Assembly (NCBI RefSeq): GCF_025460805.1
Contig: NZ_JAMXFJ010000002.1
Span: forward strand, 135,490-199,489
DNA: 64,000 bases
DNA from: Microvirga sesbaniae
GTDB taxonomy: Bacteria; Pseudomonadota; Alphaproteobacteria; Rhizobiales; Beijerinckiaceae
Reading direction: 5' to 3'
Made by a program: the position numbers and the translations under genes. Under the pieces are notes generated by a model. It made no database searches, was not told the DNA's origin, and was given only the letters and a program-made list of their open reading frames with translations. Numbering within the stretch: position 1 is the stretch's first letter; each line of letters opens with the position of its first letter. Shown piece after piece: positions 17,117-26,138 of the stretch.

Positions 17117-17189
17117 TCAAGTACTTGAAATCAATGGACTTTATTGACTTTTCGGGATAGTACTGGACATAAACAGTTGATTGATCAAC
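17117..17189 (+). promoter_or_regulatory. AT-rich promoter/operator region of the opp operon
   Basis: Three dyads lie in a row in an unusually AT-rich stretch: TCAAGTACTTGA (17117-17128, perfect), TCAAT-N7-ATTGA (17131-17147) and GTTGAT-TG-ATCAAC (17176-17189). A possible -35 TTGACT at 17144 stands 17 nt before ACATAA at 17167. This is about 85-155 nt ahead of oppA. Confidence 0.45.
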
Positions 17190-17272
17190 AAATAGGGCAA
17201 GGTCACTGCCCTAAAGGTCCTGACCGAGATAATCCAGAACCCTGAAATATAATCAGAAAGGGAACGCGTCCG

Positions 17273-18859
17273 ATGTCATCATGGATCAAACGCACGGCTC
17301 TTGCCGCCGTCGCCACGGCCGCCCTCATGGGCGCCGCGTCGGCTGAAGTCGTCTACAACCGCGCCAATTCGGGCGAGCCGGAAACGCTCGACACCCACAA
17401 GACCTCGACCGTCCAGGAATCCCACATCCTGCGCGACATGCTCGAAGGCCTGGTGACCTACAACGCCAAGGGCGAAGCGGTTCCAGGCCAGGCCTCGAAA
17501 TGGGAGATCAGCGACGACGGCAAGACCTATCGCTTTACGCTCCGTGATGGCCTGAAGTGGTCGAACGGCGATCCGGTCACGGCCGAGGACTTCGTCTATT
17601 CCTACCGCCGCATCATGGATCCGGCGACGGGCGCGAAATACGCCAACATCCTGTATCCCATCAAGAACGCCGAGAAGATCAACAAGGGCCAGGGCAAGCC
17701 CGAGGAACTCGGCGTGAAGGCGCTCGACCCCAAGACGGTCGAGATCACCCTCGAGGCGCCGACCCCCTACTTCATCGAGCTTTTGACCCACCAGACCAGC
17801 CTGCCGGTTCACAAGGCCTCGGTCGAGAAGTTCGGCAAGGACTTCGTGAAGCCGGGCAACATGGTGACGAACGGCGCCTACAAGCTGGTCGAGTTCGTGC
17901 CGAACTCCCACATCAAGCTCGCCAAGAACGAGAACTACTACGACGCCAAGAACGTCCAGATCGACACGGTCAACTACTTCCCGACTCCGGACTTCGCCGC
18001 CATGGTGCGCCGCTACGAGGCAGGCGAGCTCGACACCACGGACGACGTCCCGGCAGACCAGATGAAGTCGCTCAAGGAGCGCTTCAAGGATCAGGTCCGC
18101 CTCGGCCCGTATCTCGGCACCTGGTACATGGTGGTGAACTCCTCCAAGGCTCCCTTCAACGACGTGAAGGTGCGCCAGGCTCTGTCCATGCTGATCGACC
18201 GCGAGTTCATCGCGGAGCAGATCTGGGGCCAGACCATGCAGCCCGGCTACTCGTTCATGCCTCCGGGCGTGGGCAACTACGGCGACCCGGCCTACATGTC
18301 CTACAAGGACCAGTCGCCGATCGACCGCGAGGACGCCGCCAAGAAGCTTCTCACGGAAGCGGGCTTCGGCCCGGGCAAGCCGCTGAAGGTCGAGATCCGT
18401 TACAACACCACGGACAACAACCGGAACACGGTCATCGCCATCTCCGAGCAGTGGAAGCAGGCCGGCATCGAGACGTCGTTCATCAACACGGACGGCAAGA
18501 CCCACTTCGCGCATCTGCGTGACGGCGGCGACTTCGACGTGGCCCGCTACGGCTGGATCGCCGACTACTCGGATCCGAACAACTTCCTGTTCCTGCTCAA
18601 GAGCGACAACAAGGGCTTCAACTACGGCAAGTACAACAATCCGCAGTTCGACAAGCTGCTCGACGATGCCGCCAAGGAGCTGGACCTGAAGAAGCGCGCC
18701 GACATGCTCAAGCAGGCCGAGGCGATCCTCATGAAGGACATGCCCTGGATCCCGATCATGTACTACGGCAAGAGCAACCTGATCTCGCCGAAGATCAAGG
18801 GCTTCGTGCAGAACACCCGGGGCGTCTATCCGACGCGGTTCCTGTCGAAGACGCAGTAA
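17273..18859 (+). CDS. oppA: Oligopeptide ABC transporter substrate-binding protein
   Basis: 528 residues, SBP family 5. Signal peptide (MSSWIKRTALAAVATAALMG, cleaved after ASA). Mature-domain signatures are RANSGEPETLDTHKT and FTLRDGLKWSNGDPVTAEDF. There is no lipobox cysteine, so it is a free periplasmic protein. It closely follows E. coli OppA/MppA in motif order, which suggests oligopeptides or murein peptides as ligand. First gene of oppABCDF; a hairpin right after its stop should keep its expression above that of the permease genes. Confidence 0.94.
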   Translation: MSSWIKRTALAAVATAALMGAASAEVVYNRANSGEPETLDTHKTSTVQESHILRDMLEGLVTYNAKGEAVPGQASKWEISDDGKTYRFTLRDGLKWSNGDPVTAEDFVYSYRRIMDPATGAKYANILYPIKNAEKINKGQGKPEELGVKALDPKTVEITLEAPTPYFIELLTHQTSLPVHKASVEKFGKDFVKPGNMVTNGAYKLVEFVPNSHIKLAKNENYYDAKNVQIDTVNYFPTPDFAAMVRRYEAGELDTTDDVPADQMKSLKERFKDQVRLGPYLGTWYMVVNSSKAPFNDVKVRQALSMLIDREFIAEQIWGQTMQPGYSFMPPGVGNYGDPAYMSYKDQSPIDREDAAKKLLTEAGFGPGKPLKVEIRYNTTDNNRNTVIAISEQWKQAGIETSFINTDGKTHFAHLRDGGDFDVARYGWIADYSDPNNFLFLLKSDNKGFNYGKYNNPQFDKLLDDAAKELDLKKRADMLKQAEAILMKDMPWIPIMYYGKSNLISPKIKGFVQNTRGVYPTRFLSKTQ

Positions 18860-18875
18860 AAATAAATCTGATAAG

Positions 18876-18914
18876 GGGGGCGGTCTGCTCGTCAGGCCGC
18901 CCTATTCTTTTATT
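18876..18914 (+). terminator. Intercistronic rho-independent-like hairpin after oppA
   Basis: The stem GGGCGGTCTG pairs with CAGGCCGCCC (10 pairs, one G-T) around the loop CTCGT, followed by the T-rich TATTCTTTTATT. It stands between oppA and oppB, so it likely acts as a partial terminator or 3' stabiliser. Confidence 0.75.
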
Positions 18915-18944
18915 GTTATGCTGTAGCAGCAGGAGGAGCTTCCC

Positions 18945-19865
18945 ATGCTCTCCTTCATCTTTCGCCGCTTCCTGTCGGCCATCCCTACCCTTTTCATCAT
19001 CGTGACGATCTCGTTCTTCCTGATCCGGCTCGCCCCCGGCGGGCCGTTCGATCTGGAGCGGCCGCTCGAGGCCAAGGTGATGGAAAACCTCAACCGGATC
19101 TACCAGCTCGACAAGCCGCTCTTCCAGCAGTACCTGCTCTATCTCGGCGCGGTCGTTCGGGGCGATTTCGGGCCGTCCTTCATCCTGCGCGACTTCTCGG
19201 TGGGCGAGCTGTTCGCCCGTGGGCTTCCGATCTCGATGACCCTGGGCGCGCTCGCGCTCTCCTTCGCCGTCCTCGTCGGCGGCACCCTCGGGTCCATCGC
19301 GGCCCTGCGCCAGAACAGCACCGTCGACTACCTGGTCACGGGAATGGGCGCGCTCGGCCTCACCATCCCGAACTTCGTGGTGGCGCCGATCCTCCAGATC
19401 GTCTTCGGCCTGGCGCTCGCGTGGCTTCCGGTGGCCGGGTGGGCGAACGGCAACGTCCGCAACCTCATCCTGCCGGTTCTCGTGCTGTCCCTGCCGCAGA
19501 TCGCGGTCGTCGCGCGCATGACCCGCGCGGCCATGATCGAGAACCTTCGTTCCAACCACATCCGCACCCTGCGGTCGCTGGGCCTGCCCACCCGGGTGAT
19601 CGTGGCCCATGCCCTGCGCGGCGCGGCCCTGCCGGTGGTGTCCTATCTCGGACCGGCGGCGGCGGCCCTGCTCACCGGCTCGGTCGTGGTGGAGACGATC
19701 TTCGGCCTGCCGGGCATCGGTCGCTACTTCGTCGAAGGCGCCCTCAACCGTGACTACACCCTCGTCATGGGCACGGTGGTCGTGGTGGCGGTCTTCGTGC
19801 TGCTCTTCAACCTCGTGGTCGATATCCTCTACGCCCTTATCGATCCGCGCATTCGCTACGAGTGA
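18945..19865 (+). CDS. oppB: Oligopeptide ABC transporter permease OppB
   Basis: 306 residues, six hydrophobic segments. It begins MLSFIFRRFLSAIPTLFIIV as OppB/DppB proteins do and carries the EAA-type loop near residues 195-215 (NHIRTLRSLGLPTRVIVAHA). A strong AGGAGGAG lies 8 nt before the ATG. Forms the membrane pore with OppC; 8 nt separate it from the oppC start. Confidence 0.95.
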   Translation: MLSFIFRRFLSAIPTLFIIVTISFFLIRLAPGGPFDLERPLEAKVMENLNRIYQLDKPLFQQYLLYLGAVVRGDFGPSFILRDFSVGELFARGLPISMTLGALALSFAVLVGGTLGSIAALRQNSTVDYLVTGMGALGLTIPNFVVAPILQIVFGLALAWLPVAGWANGNVRNLILPVLVLSLPQIAVVARMTRAAMIENLRSNHIRTLRSLGLPTRVIVAHALRGAALPVVSYLGPAAAALLTGSVVVETIFGLPGIGRYFVEGALNRDYTLVMGTVVVVAVFVLLFNLVVDILYALIDPRIRYE

Positions 19866-19873
19866 GATCTCCC

Positions 19874-21016
19874 ATGGCCGAAGGCGCCGTTCTTCCCGTC
19901 GAGACCATGACGGGCCCCATCACCGGACGTTCCCTCTGGGCCGAGGCCCGGGGCCGTCTCATCCGCAACCGCGCGGCGCTCACCAGCATCATCGTGCTGG
20001 GCCTGATCGCCCTCGCCTGCATCTTCGGACCGTTTGTCACGGGCCATCCCTTCGACCGGGTCTACCCGGATTACGTTAAGGTGCCGGCAAGCCTGGAGGC
20101 CTATCCGAAGGCCGACCAGATCGAGCCGAACATCGAGCGCATCGGCGCCCGCGTCCGGGCCAAGGCCGAGGGGATCACGGTCGGCGACGACGTCGTCCAC
20201 ATGACGCTCGTCAGCTCGAGCAGCCGGCCGATCGACGAGCGGCTTCTGGCCTATTTCGAGCGCTCGGACCTGTTCGGGCCGGCGCGCGTCGTCGAGAAGC
20301 AGCAGGAGGGCCAGCGTCTCGTGGTCGACGTGCCCCTGAAGCGCCAGTATTTCTTCTTCGGCACCGACACCAACGGGCGCGACCTTCTCACGCGCACCAT
20401 GAAGGCCGGCCAGGTGTCGCTCGCCATCGGCCTGCTCGCCACCTTCGTGGCGATCCTGATCGGGGTGATCTACGGCGCCACGTCGGGCTATCTCGGCGGG
20501 CGCGTCGACCTCGTGATGATGCGCGTCGTGGACATCCTCTACTCGCTGCCCTTCATCTTCTTCGTGATCATGCTGGTCGTGTTCTTCGGCCGCAACTTCG
20601 TGCTGATGTTCATCGCGGTCGGCGCGGTCGAATGGCTCGACATGGCGCGCATCGTCCGCGGGCAGACGCTGTCCATCAAGCGGCAGGAATACGTCCAGGC
20701 CGCCGAGGCTCTCGGCGTCGAGACGAAGGGCATCATCCGCCGCCACGTGATCCCCAACACGCTGGGGCCCGTCGTGGTCTACATGACCCTGCTCGTCCCC
20801 AAGGTCATCCTTCTGGAGAGCTTCCTGTCCTTCCTGGGGCTGGGCGTCCAGGAGCCCAACACCAGTCTCGGCGTGCTGATCTCCGAAGGCGCCAAGAACA
20901 TCCAGGGCGCGACCTGGATGCTGATCTATCCCTCCATCACGCTCGTCGCGATCCTCTTCTGCCTGAACTTCATCGGCGACGGCCTGCGCGATGCTCTCGA
21001 CCCGAAGGATCGCTGA
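19874..21016 (+). CDS. oppC: Oligopeptide ABC transporter permease OppC
   Basis: 380 residues. Between the first membrane helix (about 30-52) and the core permease domain (from about 150) there is a long periplasmic insertion of roughly 100 residues, larger than in E. coli OppC. The EAA loop is EYVQAAEALGVETKGIIRRH. The start is taken at the ATG 19874; an in-frame GTG at 19862 would overlap oppB by one codon. It ends 1 nt before oppDF. Confidence 0.93.
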   Translation: MAEGAVLPVETMTGPITGRSLWAEARGRLIRNRAALTSIIVLGLIALACIFGPFVTGHPFDRVYPDYVKVPASLEAYPKADQIEPNIERIGARVRAKAEGITVGDDVVHMTLVSSSSRPIDERLLAYFERSDLFGPARVVEKQQEGQRLVVDVPLKRQYFFFGTDTNGRDLLTRTMKAGQVSLAIGLLATFVAILIGVIYGATSGYLGGRVDLVMMRVVDILYSLPFIFFVIMLVVFFGRNFVLMFIAVGAVEWLDMARIVRGQTLSIKRQEYVQAAEALGVETKGIIRRHVIPNTLGPVVVYMTLLVPKVILLESFLSFLGLGVQEPNTSLGVLISEGAKNIQGATWMLIYPSITLVAILFCLNFIGDGLRDALDPKDR

Positions 21017-21017
21017 C

Positions 21018-22667
21018 ATGAAGGACGCCACCATGGCCGAACCGGTTCTTTCCGTCCGCAACCTTCACGTCCGTTTCCGCACCGGCGACGGCATCCTCCA
21101 TGCGGTGAAGGGCATCGACCTCGACATCAACCCGGGCGAGACCGTCGCCATCGTGGGCGAATCCGGCTCGGGCAAGAGCCAGACCATGATGTCCGTCATG
21201 GGGCTGCTCGCCTCGAACGGCTGGGCCGAAGGCTCGGTCAAGTATCGCGGCGACGAGCTGGTCGGCCTCTCGCCCGACAGGCTCAACGCCTATCGCGGCT
21301 CCAAGCTCACCATGATCTTCCAGGAGCCGATGACCTCCCTCGATCCGCTCTACCGGATCGGCGATCAGCTGAGCCTCCCGCTCACCACCCACGGGGGCCT
21401 GAGCAAGGCGCAGGCGCGCAAGCGCGCCATCGAGCTCCTGGAGCTCGTGCGCATTCCGGACCCGGCCCGGCGCATCGACGCCTACCCGCACGAGATGTCG
21501 GGCGGCCAGCGCCAGCGCGTGATGATCGCCATGGCGCTCGCCAACAACCCGGACGTGCTGATCGCCGACGAGCCGACGACCGCCCTCGACGTGACGGTGC
21601 AGGCCCGCATCCTGGAACTCCTGGCGGATCTCCAGAAGCGGCTCGGCATGTCGATCGTGTTCATCACCCACGACCTGGGCGTGGTGCGCCGCTTCGCCGA
21701 CCGCACCTACGTGATGAAGCGCGGCGAGGTGGTGGAGAGCGGCGCCACCGAGGCGATCTTCGCGTCCCCCAAGCATCCCTACACGCAAATGCTCATCGAC
21801 GCGGAGCCGACCGGCCGCAAGGAGCCCGTTCCATCGACCGCCCCGGTGGTGCTCGATGCGCGCAACATGGCGGTGCAGTTCACCCTGGAGAAGAGCTTCT
21901 TCGGCAAGGCCACCCACGTGCTCAAGGCCGTCGACGACGTCAGCCTGCGGGTGCGTGCCGGCGAGACGGTGGGCGTGGTGGGCGAATCAGGCTCGGGCAA
22001 GTCGACCCTCGGTCGCGCCATCCTGCGCCTGCTGCCGGCCTCCGGCCTCGTCCGGTTCGAGGACCGCAACCTCATGCCCCTCGACCGGGGCGGCATGCGC
22101 CCCCTGCGGCGCCATCTGCAACTGGTCTTCCAGGATCCGTTCGGTTCCCTCTCGCCGCGCATGACGGCGGGCGAGATCGTGACCGAGGGCCTCCTCGTCC
22201 ATGAACCCAGCATCTCCCGCAAGGAGCGCGACCGGCGGGCCGCCCAGGCGTTCGAGGAGGTGCAGCTCGACGCAGGCTGGCGCAACCGCTTCCCGCACGA
22301 ATTCTCCGGCGGGCAGCGCCAGCGCATCGCCATCGCGCGCGCCATGATCCTCCATCCGAAGCTCGTGGTGCTCGATGAGCCGACCTCGGCGCTCGACCGC
22401 TCGGTTCAGAAGGAGATCGTCGACCTGCTGCGCAACCTGCAGAAGGCCCACGGCCTCGCCTACATCTTCATCAGCCACGACCTGGCGGTCGTGCGCGCGC
22501 TCTCGGACGAAATCATGGTGATGAAGAGCGGCAAGGTGGTCGAGCGGGGCACCGCGGAGGAGATCTTCGACAGGCCGCAGGAGGACTATACCCGCGACCT
22601 GATCGCCGCCGCGTTCCTGACGGAGCGCAACGGGGCCGAGCCGGCCGTACGACCGCTGGCTTCCTGA
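21018..22667 (+). CDS. oppD: Fused dual-ATPase OppD-OppF
   Basis: 549 residues: two complete ABC ATPase domains in one chain. Each has the Walker A GESGSGKS (about residues 47 and 322). The first signature is MSGGQRQRV with the D-loop of [12 protein letters not shown]; the second is [15 protein letters not shown] with [13 protein letters not shown]. Each is followed by the oligopeptide-type C-terminal element ([14 protein letters not shown]; the second, [12 protein letters not shown], is degenerate). It replaces separate OppD and OppF. An alternative ATG lies at 21033 (MAEPVLSV); AAGGA precedes the chosen one. Confidence 0.93.
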   Translation: MKDATMAEPVLSVRNLHVRFRTGDGILHAVKGIDLDINPGETVAIVGESGSGKSQTMMSVMGLLASNGWAEGSVKYRGDELVGLSPDRLNAYRGSKLTMIFQEPMTSLDPLYRIGDQLSLPLTTHGGLSKAQARKRAIELLELVRIPDPARRIDAYPHEMSGGQRQRVMIAMALANNPDVLIADEPTTALDVTVQARILELLADLQKRLGMSIVFITHDLGVVRRFADRTYVMKRGEVVESGATEAIFASPKHPYTQMLIDAEPTGRKEPVPSTAPVVLDARNMAVQFTLEKSFFGKATHVLKAVDDVSLRVRAGETVGVVGESGSGKSTLGRAILRLLPASGLVRFEDRNLMPLDRGGMRPLRRHLQLVFQDPFGSLSPRMTAGEIVTEGLLVHEPSISRKERDRRAAQAFEEVQLDAGWRNRFPHEFSGGQRQRIAIARAMILHPKLVVLDEPTSALDRSVQKEIVDLLRNLQKAHGLAYIFISHDLAVVRALSDEIMVMKSGKVVERGTAEEIFDRPQEDYTRDLIAAAFLTERNGAEPAVRPLAS

Positions 22668-22689
22668 GACCCAGGCATCCACGTCCTCA

Positions 22690-22779
22690 CGTCGTCACCG
22701 GCCTTGTGCCGGTGATCCCGGCGGGAAGAGCGCCGCGACTCACAGCATCGGGATGGCCGGCACAAGCCCGGCCATGACG
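22690..22779 (+). repeat. Intergenic palindromic repeat, copy 4 (90 bp)
   Basis: Begins CGTCGTCACCGGCC and ends GGCCATGACG. Same arm order as the copies at 8200 and 8365, one base shorter and with CGTCGT at the left end. Lies after the opp operon. Confidence 0.82.
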
Positions 22780-22881
22780 ACAGGGGGCCGGACGCTCAGG
22801 CGGAGAGCCGCGCAGGCGCGACCTTGCGCTCTCCACCCCAACCTGGAACCAGATCGCCGGGCGCGGATTTGACTCCGCGCC

Positions 22882-24462
22882 ATGGCAAAGCTCGCAGCCT
22901 ATCGCGCCAAGCGCGACTTCACCAAGACCTCCGAACCGGCAGGCAAGGCCTCCCGGCGCCGGGGCGCCTCCTTCGTCGTCCAGAAGCACGACGCCTCCCG
23001 GTTGCACTACGATTTCCGCCTGGAGCTCGACGGCGTCCTGAAGAGCTGGGCGGTGGCCAAGGGGCCGAGCCTCGTCGCGGGCGAGAAGCGCCTCGCGGTC
23101 CATGTGGAGGATCACCCGCTCGATTACGGCGACTTCGAGGGCACCATCCCGGAGGGCCAGTACGGCGGCGGCACCGTCCTGCTGTGGGATCGCGGGACCT
23201 GGGAGCCGGAAAGCGATCCTCAAGAGGGCTACGACAAGGGACGCCTCACCTTCCGCCTGGAGGGCGAGAAGCTGCACGGGGCATGGCATCTCGTCCGCAT
23301 GGCCAAGCGCCCGCGCGAACGCCAGGAATCCTGGCTCCTGATCAAGGCGGACGATGCCGATGCCCGTGGCGAGGACGATCCGGACATCCTCGACGAGGCA
23401 CCCCTGTCGGTGAAATCGGGGCGCGCCCTTGAGGAGATCGCGCCCAGCCGTCCGGCCAGGAGTTCCGCGTCACGAAAAGCGCCGGCAAAGACGACGACCT
23501 CGCCGAAATCTGACAAGCCCGCGAAGCGAGCCGCGCCGAAATCCAAGGGCCTCGATGACCCTCCGACCGACGTCGCCGGCGTATCCCTGACCCATCCGGA
23601 GCGCGTGCTGTGGGAGGACCAGGGCCTGACGAAGCAGGAGCTGGCGGCCTTCTATGCCGGCATCGCCGATTGGCTCCTGCCCCATCTGGTCGACCGGCCG
23701 CTGACGCTGATCCGCTGTCCTGGCGGCGCGGAGAAGAAGTGCTTCGTCCAGCGTCACTCCTGGGCGGGCATGAGTTCGTTCATCCACGCGGACACGGTGA
23801 AGGATGGATCGGGCAAGCAGGAAATCCTCACCGTCCGCGACATCCAGGGCGTTGTCGCTCTCGTGCAGGCAGGCGTGCTGGAAATGCACGTGTGGGGGGC
23901 GATTCTGGCCGACCTGGAACGACCCGACCGCCTCATCTTCGATTTCGACCCCGGCGAGGGCGTGGACTGGCCGGCGGTAATCGACGGCGCGCGTGCCGTC
24001 CGCGAGCGCCTCAAGGCGCTGGGGCTGGAGAGCTTCGTGAAGACGACCGGCGGCACGGGCCTGCACGTGGTCGTGCCGCTCAGGCCGAAAGCGCCGTGGA
24101 AGGATGCGCTCGCCTTCACGCGGGAGGTTGCCGAAGCCATGGCGGCCGACGAGCCGGACCGCTACACGACCACCTCGGTCAAGCACGAGCGCGAGGGCCG
24201 GATCTTCATCGATTACCTGCGCAACAACCGCGAGGCCTCGGCGGTCGCGCCTTATTCAACCCGGTCCCGGCCGGGCGCTCCGGTGGCCACGCCGGTGGCC
24301 TGGGAAGAGCTAGGGCCGGGTCTCAAGCCCAACGGCTTCACGGTCGAGAACCTGAGCGAGCGCCTCAAGGCGCTCAAGCGGGATCCCTGGGCGGACATGA
24401 GCAAGGTCGACCAGGTGCTGCCGGAGCGCGCGCGGTCGAAGCGCGCGCCACGGAAGAAGTAG
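22882..24462 (+). CDS. ligD: LigD-like protein: 3'-phosphoesterase plus polymerase domains, ligase domain absent
   Basis: 526 residues. Residues about 28-165 are the LigD 3'-phosphoesterase (QKHDASRLHYDFRLEL, then HVEDHPLDYGDFEGTIPEG). A Lys/Ala/Ser-rich linker spans about 190-230. Residues about 232-510 are the LigD primase-polymerase domain, with the catalytic acidic pair in FDFDPGEG (about 354), then TTGGTGLHVVVPL and HEREGRIFIDYLRN. The ATP-dependent ligase domain that normally separates or follows these is missing: there is no KxDG motif. Related full-length LigD proteins are usually above 800 residues. The reading frame is intact, so this looks like a two-domain end-processing enzyme needing a separate ligase. 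Ku is not in the window. Confidence 0.9.
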   Translation: MAKLAAYRAKRDFTKTSEPAGKASRRRGASFVVQKHDASRLHYDFRLELDGVLKSWAVAKGPSLVAGEKRLAVHVEDHPLDYGDFEGTIPEGQYGGGTVLLWDRGTWEPESDPQEGYDKGRLTFRLEGEKLHGAWHLVRMAKRPRERQESWLLIKADDADARGEDDPDILDEAPLSVKSGRALEEIAPSRPARSSASRKAPAKTTTSPKSDKPAKRAAPKSKGLDDPPTDVAGVSLTHPERVLWEDQGLTKQELAAFYAGIADWLLPHLVDRPLTLIRCPGGAEKKCFVQRHSWAGMSSFIHADTVKDGSGKQEILTVRDIQGVVALVQAGVLEMHVWGAILADLERPDRLIFDFDPGEGVDWPAVIDGARAVRERLKALGLESFVKTTGGTGLHVVVPLRPKAPWKDALAFTREVAEAMAADEPDRYTTTSVKHEREGRIFIDYLRNNREASAVAPYSTRSRPGAPVATPVAWEELGPGLKPNGFTVENLSERLKALKRDPWADMSKVDQVLPERARSKRAPRKK

Positions 24463-24464
24463 CG

Positions 24465-25100
24465 TCAGAAGATCGGAGCCTTGAGCCCTTCCGCCTCGAG
24501 CGCCTTCTGGACGGCCGGGCGCGCCAGCACGCGCTCGGCCAGCGCGTTCAGGTTCGGGATGCTGCGCGGCGGGCGCGGCATGCCGCGTCCCCAGCGGATC
24601 AGCATGAACAGGAAGAGGTCGGCGGCGGAGAAGCGCTCGCCGAGAAGCCACGTCTTGTCGGCAAGCTGCGCGGAAATCACGTCGAACATGCGGTCGAGAC
24701 GCTCGCCCGCCGCCTGCCTGACGGTCGGCGCGGCGGCCTCATCGGCCACGTGCTCGTGCGGATAGAACCAGGCGCGAAACTCCACCTGCGGCGTGTTCGT
24801 GAGGTGGATGATCCACTTGTAGAACTCGGACCGCTCCACCGTTCCGACCGCGGGAGCAAGGCCCGATTCGGGGAACCGGTCGGCGAGATGGAGCACGATG
24901 GCGGCGGTCTCGAAGAGCACGAGGTCGCCCTCCATGAGAACCGGAATGCGCCCGCTCGGATTGAGTTTGAGATAATCAGGGCTTTTCTGGGCGTTCTGCC
25001 CCCGATCCACGAGGCGCAGTTCGAATTCGGCGCCGATTTCCCGCAGCATCATGTGCGGCAGCAAGCTGGCATTGCCGGGATAATAGTAGAGTGTAAGCAT
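24465..25100 (-). CDS. Glutathione S-transferase family protein
   Basis: 211 residues. An N-terminal thioredoxin-like domain (LTLYYYPGNASLLPHMMLRE, cis-proline in GRIPVLMEGD, glutathione contact LFETAAIVLHLAD) is followed by an all-helical C-terminal domain (FSAADLFLFMLIRWG). Cytoplasmic. Convergent with the LigD-like gene, with 2 nt between stop codons. Substrate not predictable. Confidence 0.9.
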   Translation of the reverse strand: MLTLYYYPGNASLLPHMMLREIGAEFELRLVDRGQNAQKSPDYLKLNPSGRIPVLMEGDLVLFETAAIVLHLADRFPESGLAPAVGTVERSEFYKWIIHLTNTPQVEFRAWFYPHEHVADEAAAPTVRQAAGERLDRMFDVISAQLADKTWLLGERFSAADLFLFMLIRWGRGMPRPPRSIPNLNALAERVLARPAVQKALEAEGLKAPIF

Positions 25101-25239
25101 CGTGGCAGCCCCTTCTGATCTGACTGGCAGGTCTCTGGTAAGTCCTGCCGGGAAGCCCGTAAAGAGCGCGCCGGCCGCGATCCCAGCCTTCCTTTCAAGC
25201 CGTCGTGCCCTATCGTCCTGAACACATGGAGGATCGCGA

Positions 25240-26064
25240 ATGGCGGATCAGGAACAGGACTTGCGGAAGAAGCTCCGGGTCGAGCCCGGCGAGAAGGTCC
25301 GGCTGAAGGACCGCAACCCGCGGGACAAGGCCTCGTTCCAGGACGGCGACGAGACCAAGGCGGCAACCGCCGCCCTTGCCAAGGACATCGACATCCTGCA
25401 GGACAGGCTCTACGCGGAGGGCTCCCGCGCCCTGCTCGTCATCCTTCAGGGAACGGACACGTCGGGCAAGGACGGCACGATCCGCGGCGTCTTCAATGCG
25501 ACCGGGCCCCTGGGCGTCTCGGTCCATGCCTTCGGCCCGCCCTCCCGGCTCGAACTCGAGCACGATTATCTCTGGCGCGTGCATGCCGCCTGCCCCCGGC
25601 GCGGCACCATCGGCATCTTCAATCGCTCCCACTACGAGGACGTCCTCGTCGGCAAGGTCAGACACCTTGCGCCCGACAATGTCATCGAGCAGCGCTACGA
25701 GCAGATCAACGCGTTCGAGAAGATGCTCGTGGAGAACGGCACGACCATCCTCAAGTTCATGCTGCACATCTCGAAGGACGAGCAGAAGGAACGGCTGCAG
25801 GAACGGCTCGACGACCCGACGAAGCACTGGAAGTTCAACCCCGGCGACCTGGAGGACCGGGAGCACTGGGACGATTATCAGGAGGCTTACGAGATCATGC
25901 TCAACCGCTGCTCGACGCCGTGGGCGCCCTGGCACATCGTCCCGGCCGACCGGAAATGGGTTCGCAACGCGGCCATCGCGACCATCGTCAAGGCGACTCT
26001 CGAGGAGATGAACCCGCAATATCCGGACGTCTCCTGGAAGCCGGGAGACTTCAAGGTTTTCTAA
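25240..26064 (+). CDS. ppk2: PPK2-family polyphosphate:nucleotide phosphotransferase
   Basis: 274 residues, a single PPK2 domain. P-loop variant GTDTSGKDG at about 70-78 and lid/Walker B region IFNRSHYEDVLVGKV. The pattern follows the single-domain PPK2 group (class III-like) that uses polyphosphate to phosphorylate AMP and/or ADP; which nucleotide is used cannot be read from sequence. Cytoplasmic. AGGA lies about 10 nt before the ATG. Followed at once by a strong inverted repeat. Confidence 0.9.
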   Translation: MADQEQDLRKKLRVEPGEKVRLKDRNPRDKASFQDGDETKAATAALAKDIDILQDRLYAEGSRALLVILQGTDTSGKDGTIRGVFNATGPLGVSVHAFGPPSRLELEHDYLWRVHAACPRRGTIGIFNRSHYEDVLVGKVRHLAPDNVIEQRYEQINAFEKMLVENGTTILKFMLHISKDEQKERLQERLDDPTKHWKFNPGDLEDREHWDDYQEAYEIMLNRCSTPWAPWHIVPADRKWVRNAAIATIVKATLEEMNPQYPDVSWKPGDFKVF

Positions 26065-26113
26065 AGCATCGGACCCAAAAGTGGACTTGCACTTTTGGGA
26101 TCCATCCGATGCT
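26065..26113. terminator. Strong inverted repeat between convergent genes, probable bidirectional terminator
   Basis: AGCATCGGA (26065-26073) pairs with TCCGATGCT (26105-26113), and the inner CCCAAAAGTG pairs with CACTTTTGGG around the loop GACTTG; ATCCA is a bulge. It begins directly after the ppk2 stop. A relative sits at 53236-53286, so it is also a member of a repeat family. Confidence 0.7.
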
Positions 26114-26138
26114 TCACGCGTCGAAGAGCATCCCGGCG

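Noticed and set aside
22882-24462. Frameshift or deletion artefact splitting LigD
   Set aside because: The reading frame is continuous, both domains are intact and the linker is natural in composition; no ligase remnant is seen in neighbouring frames. An assembly deletion cannot be excluded without reads.
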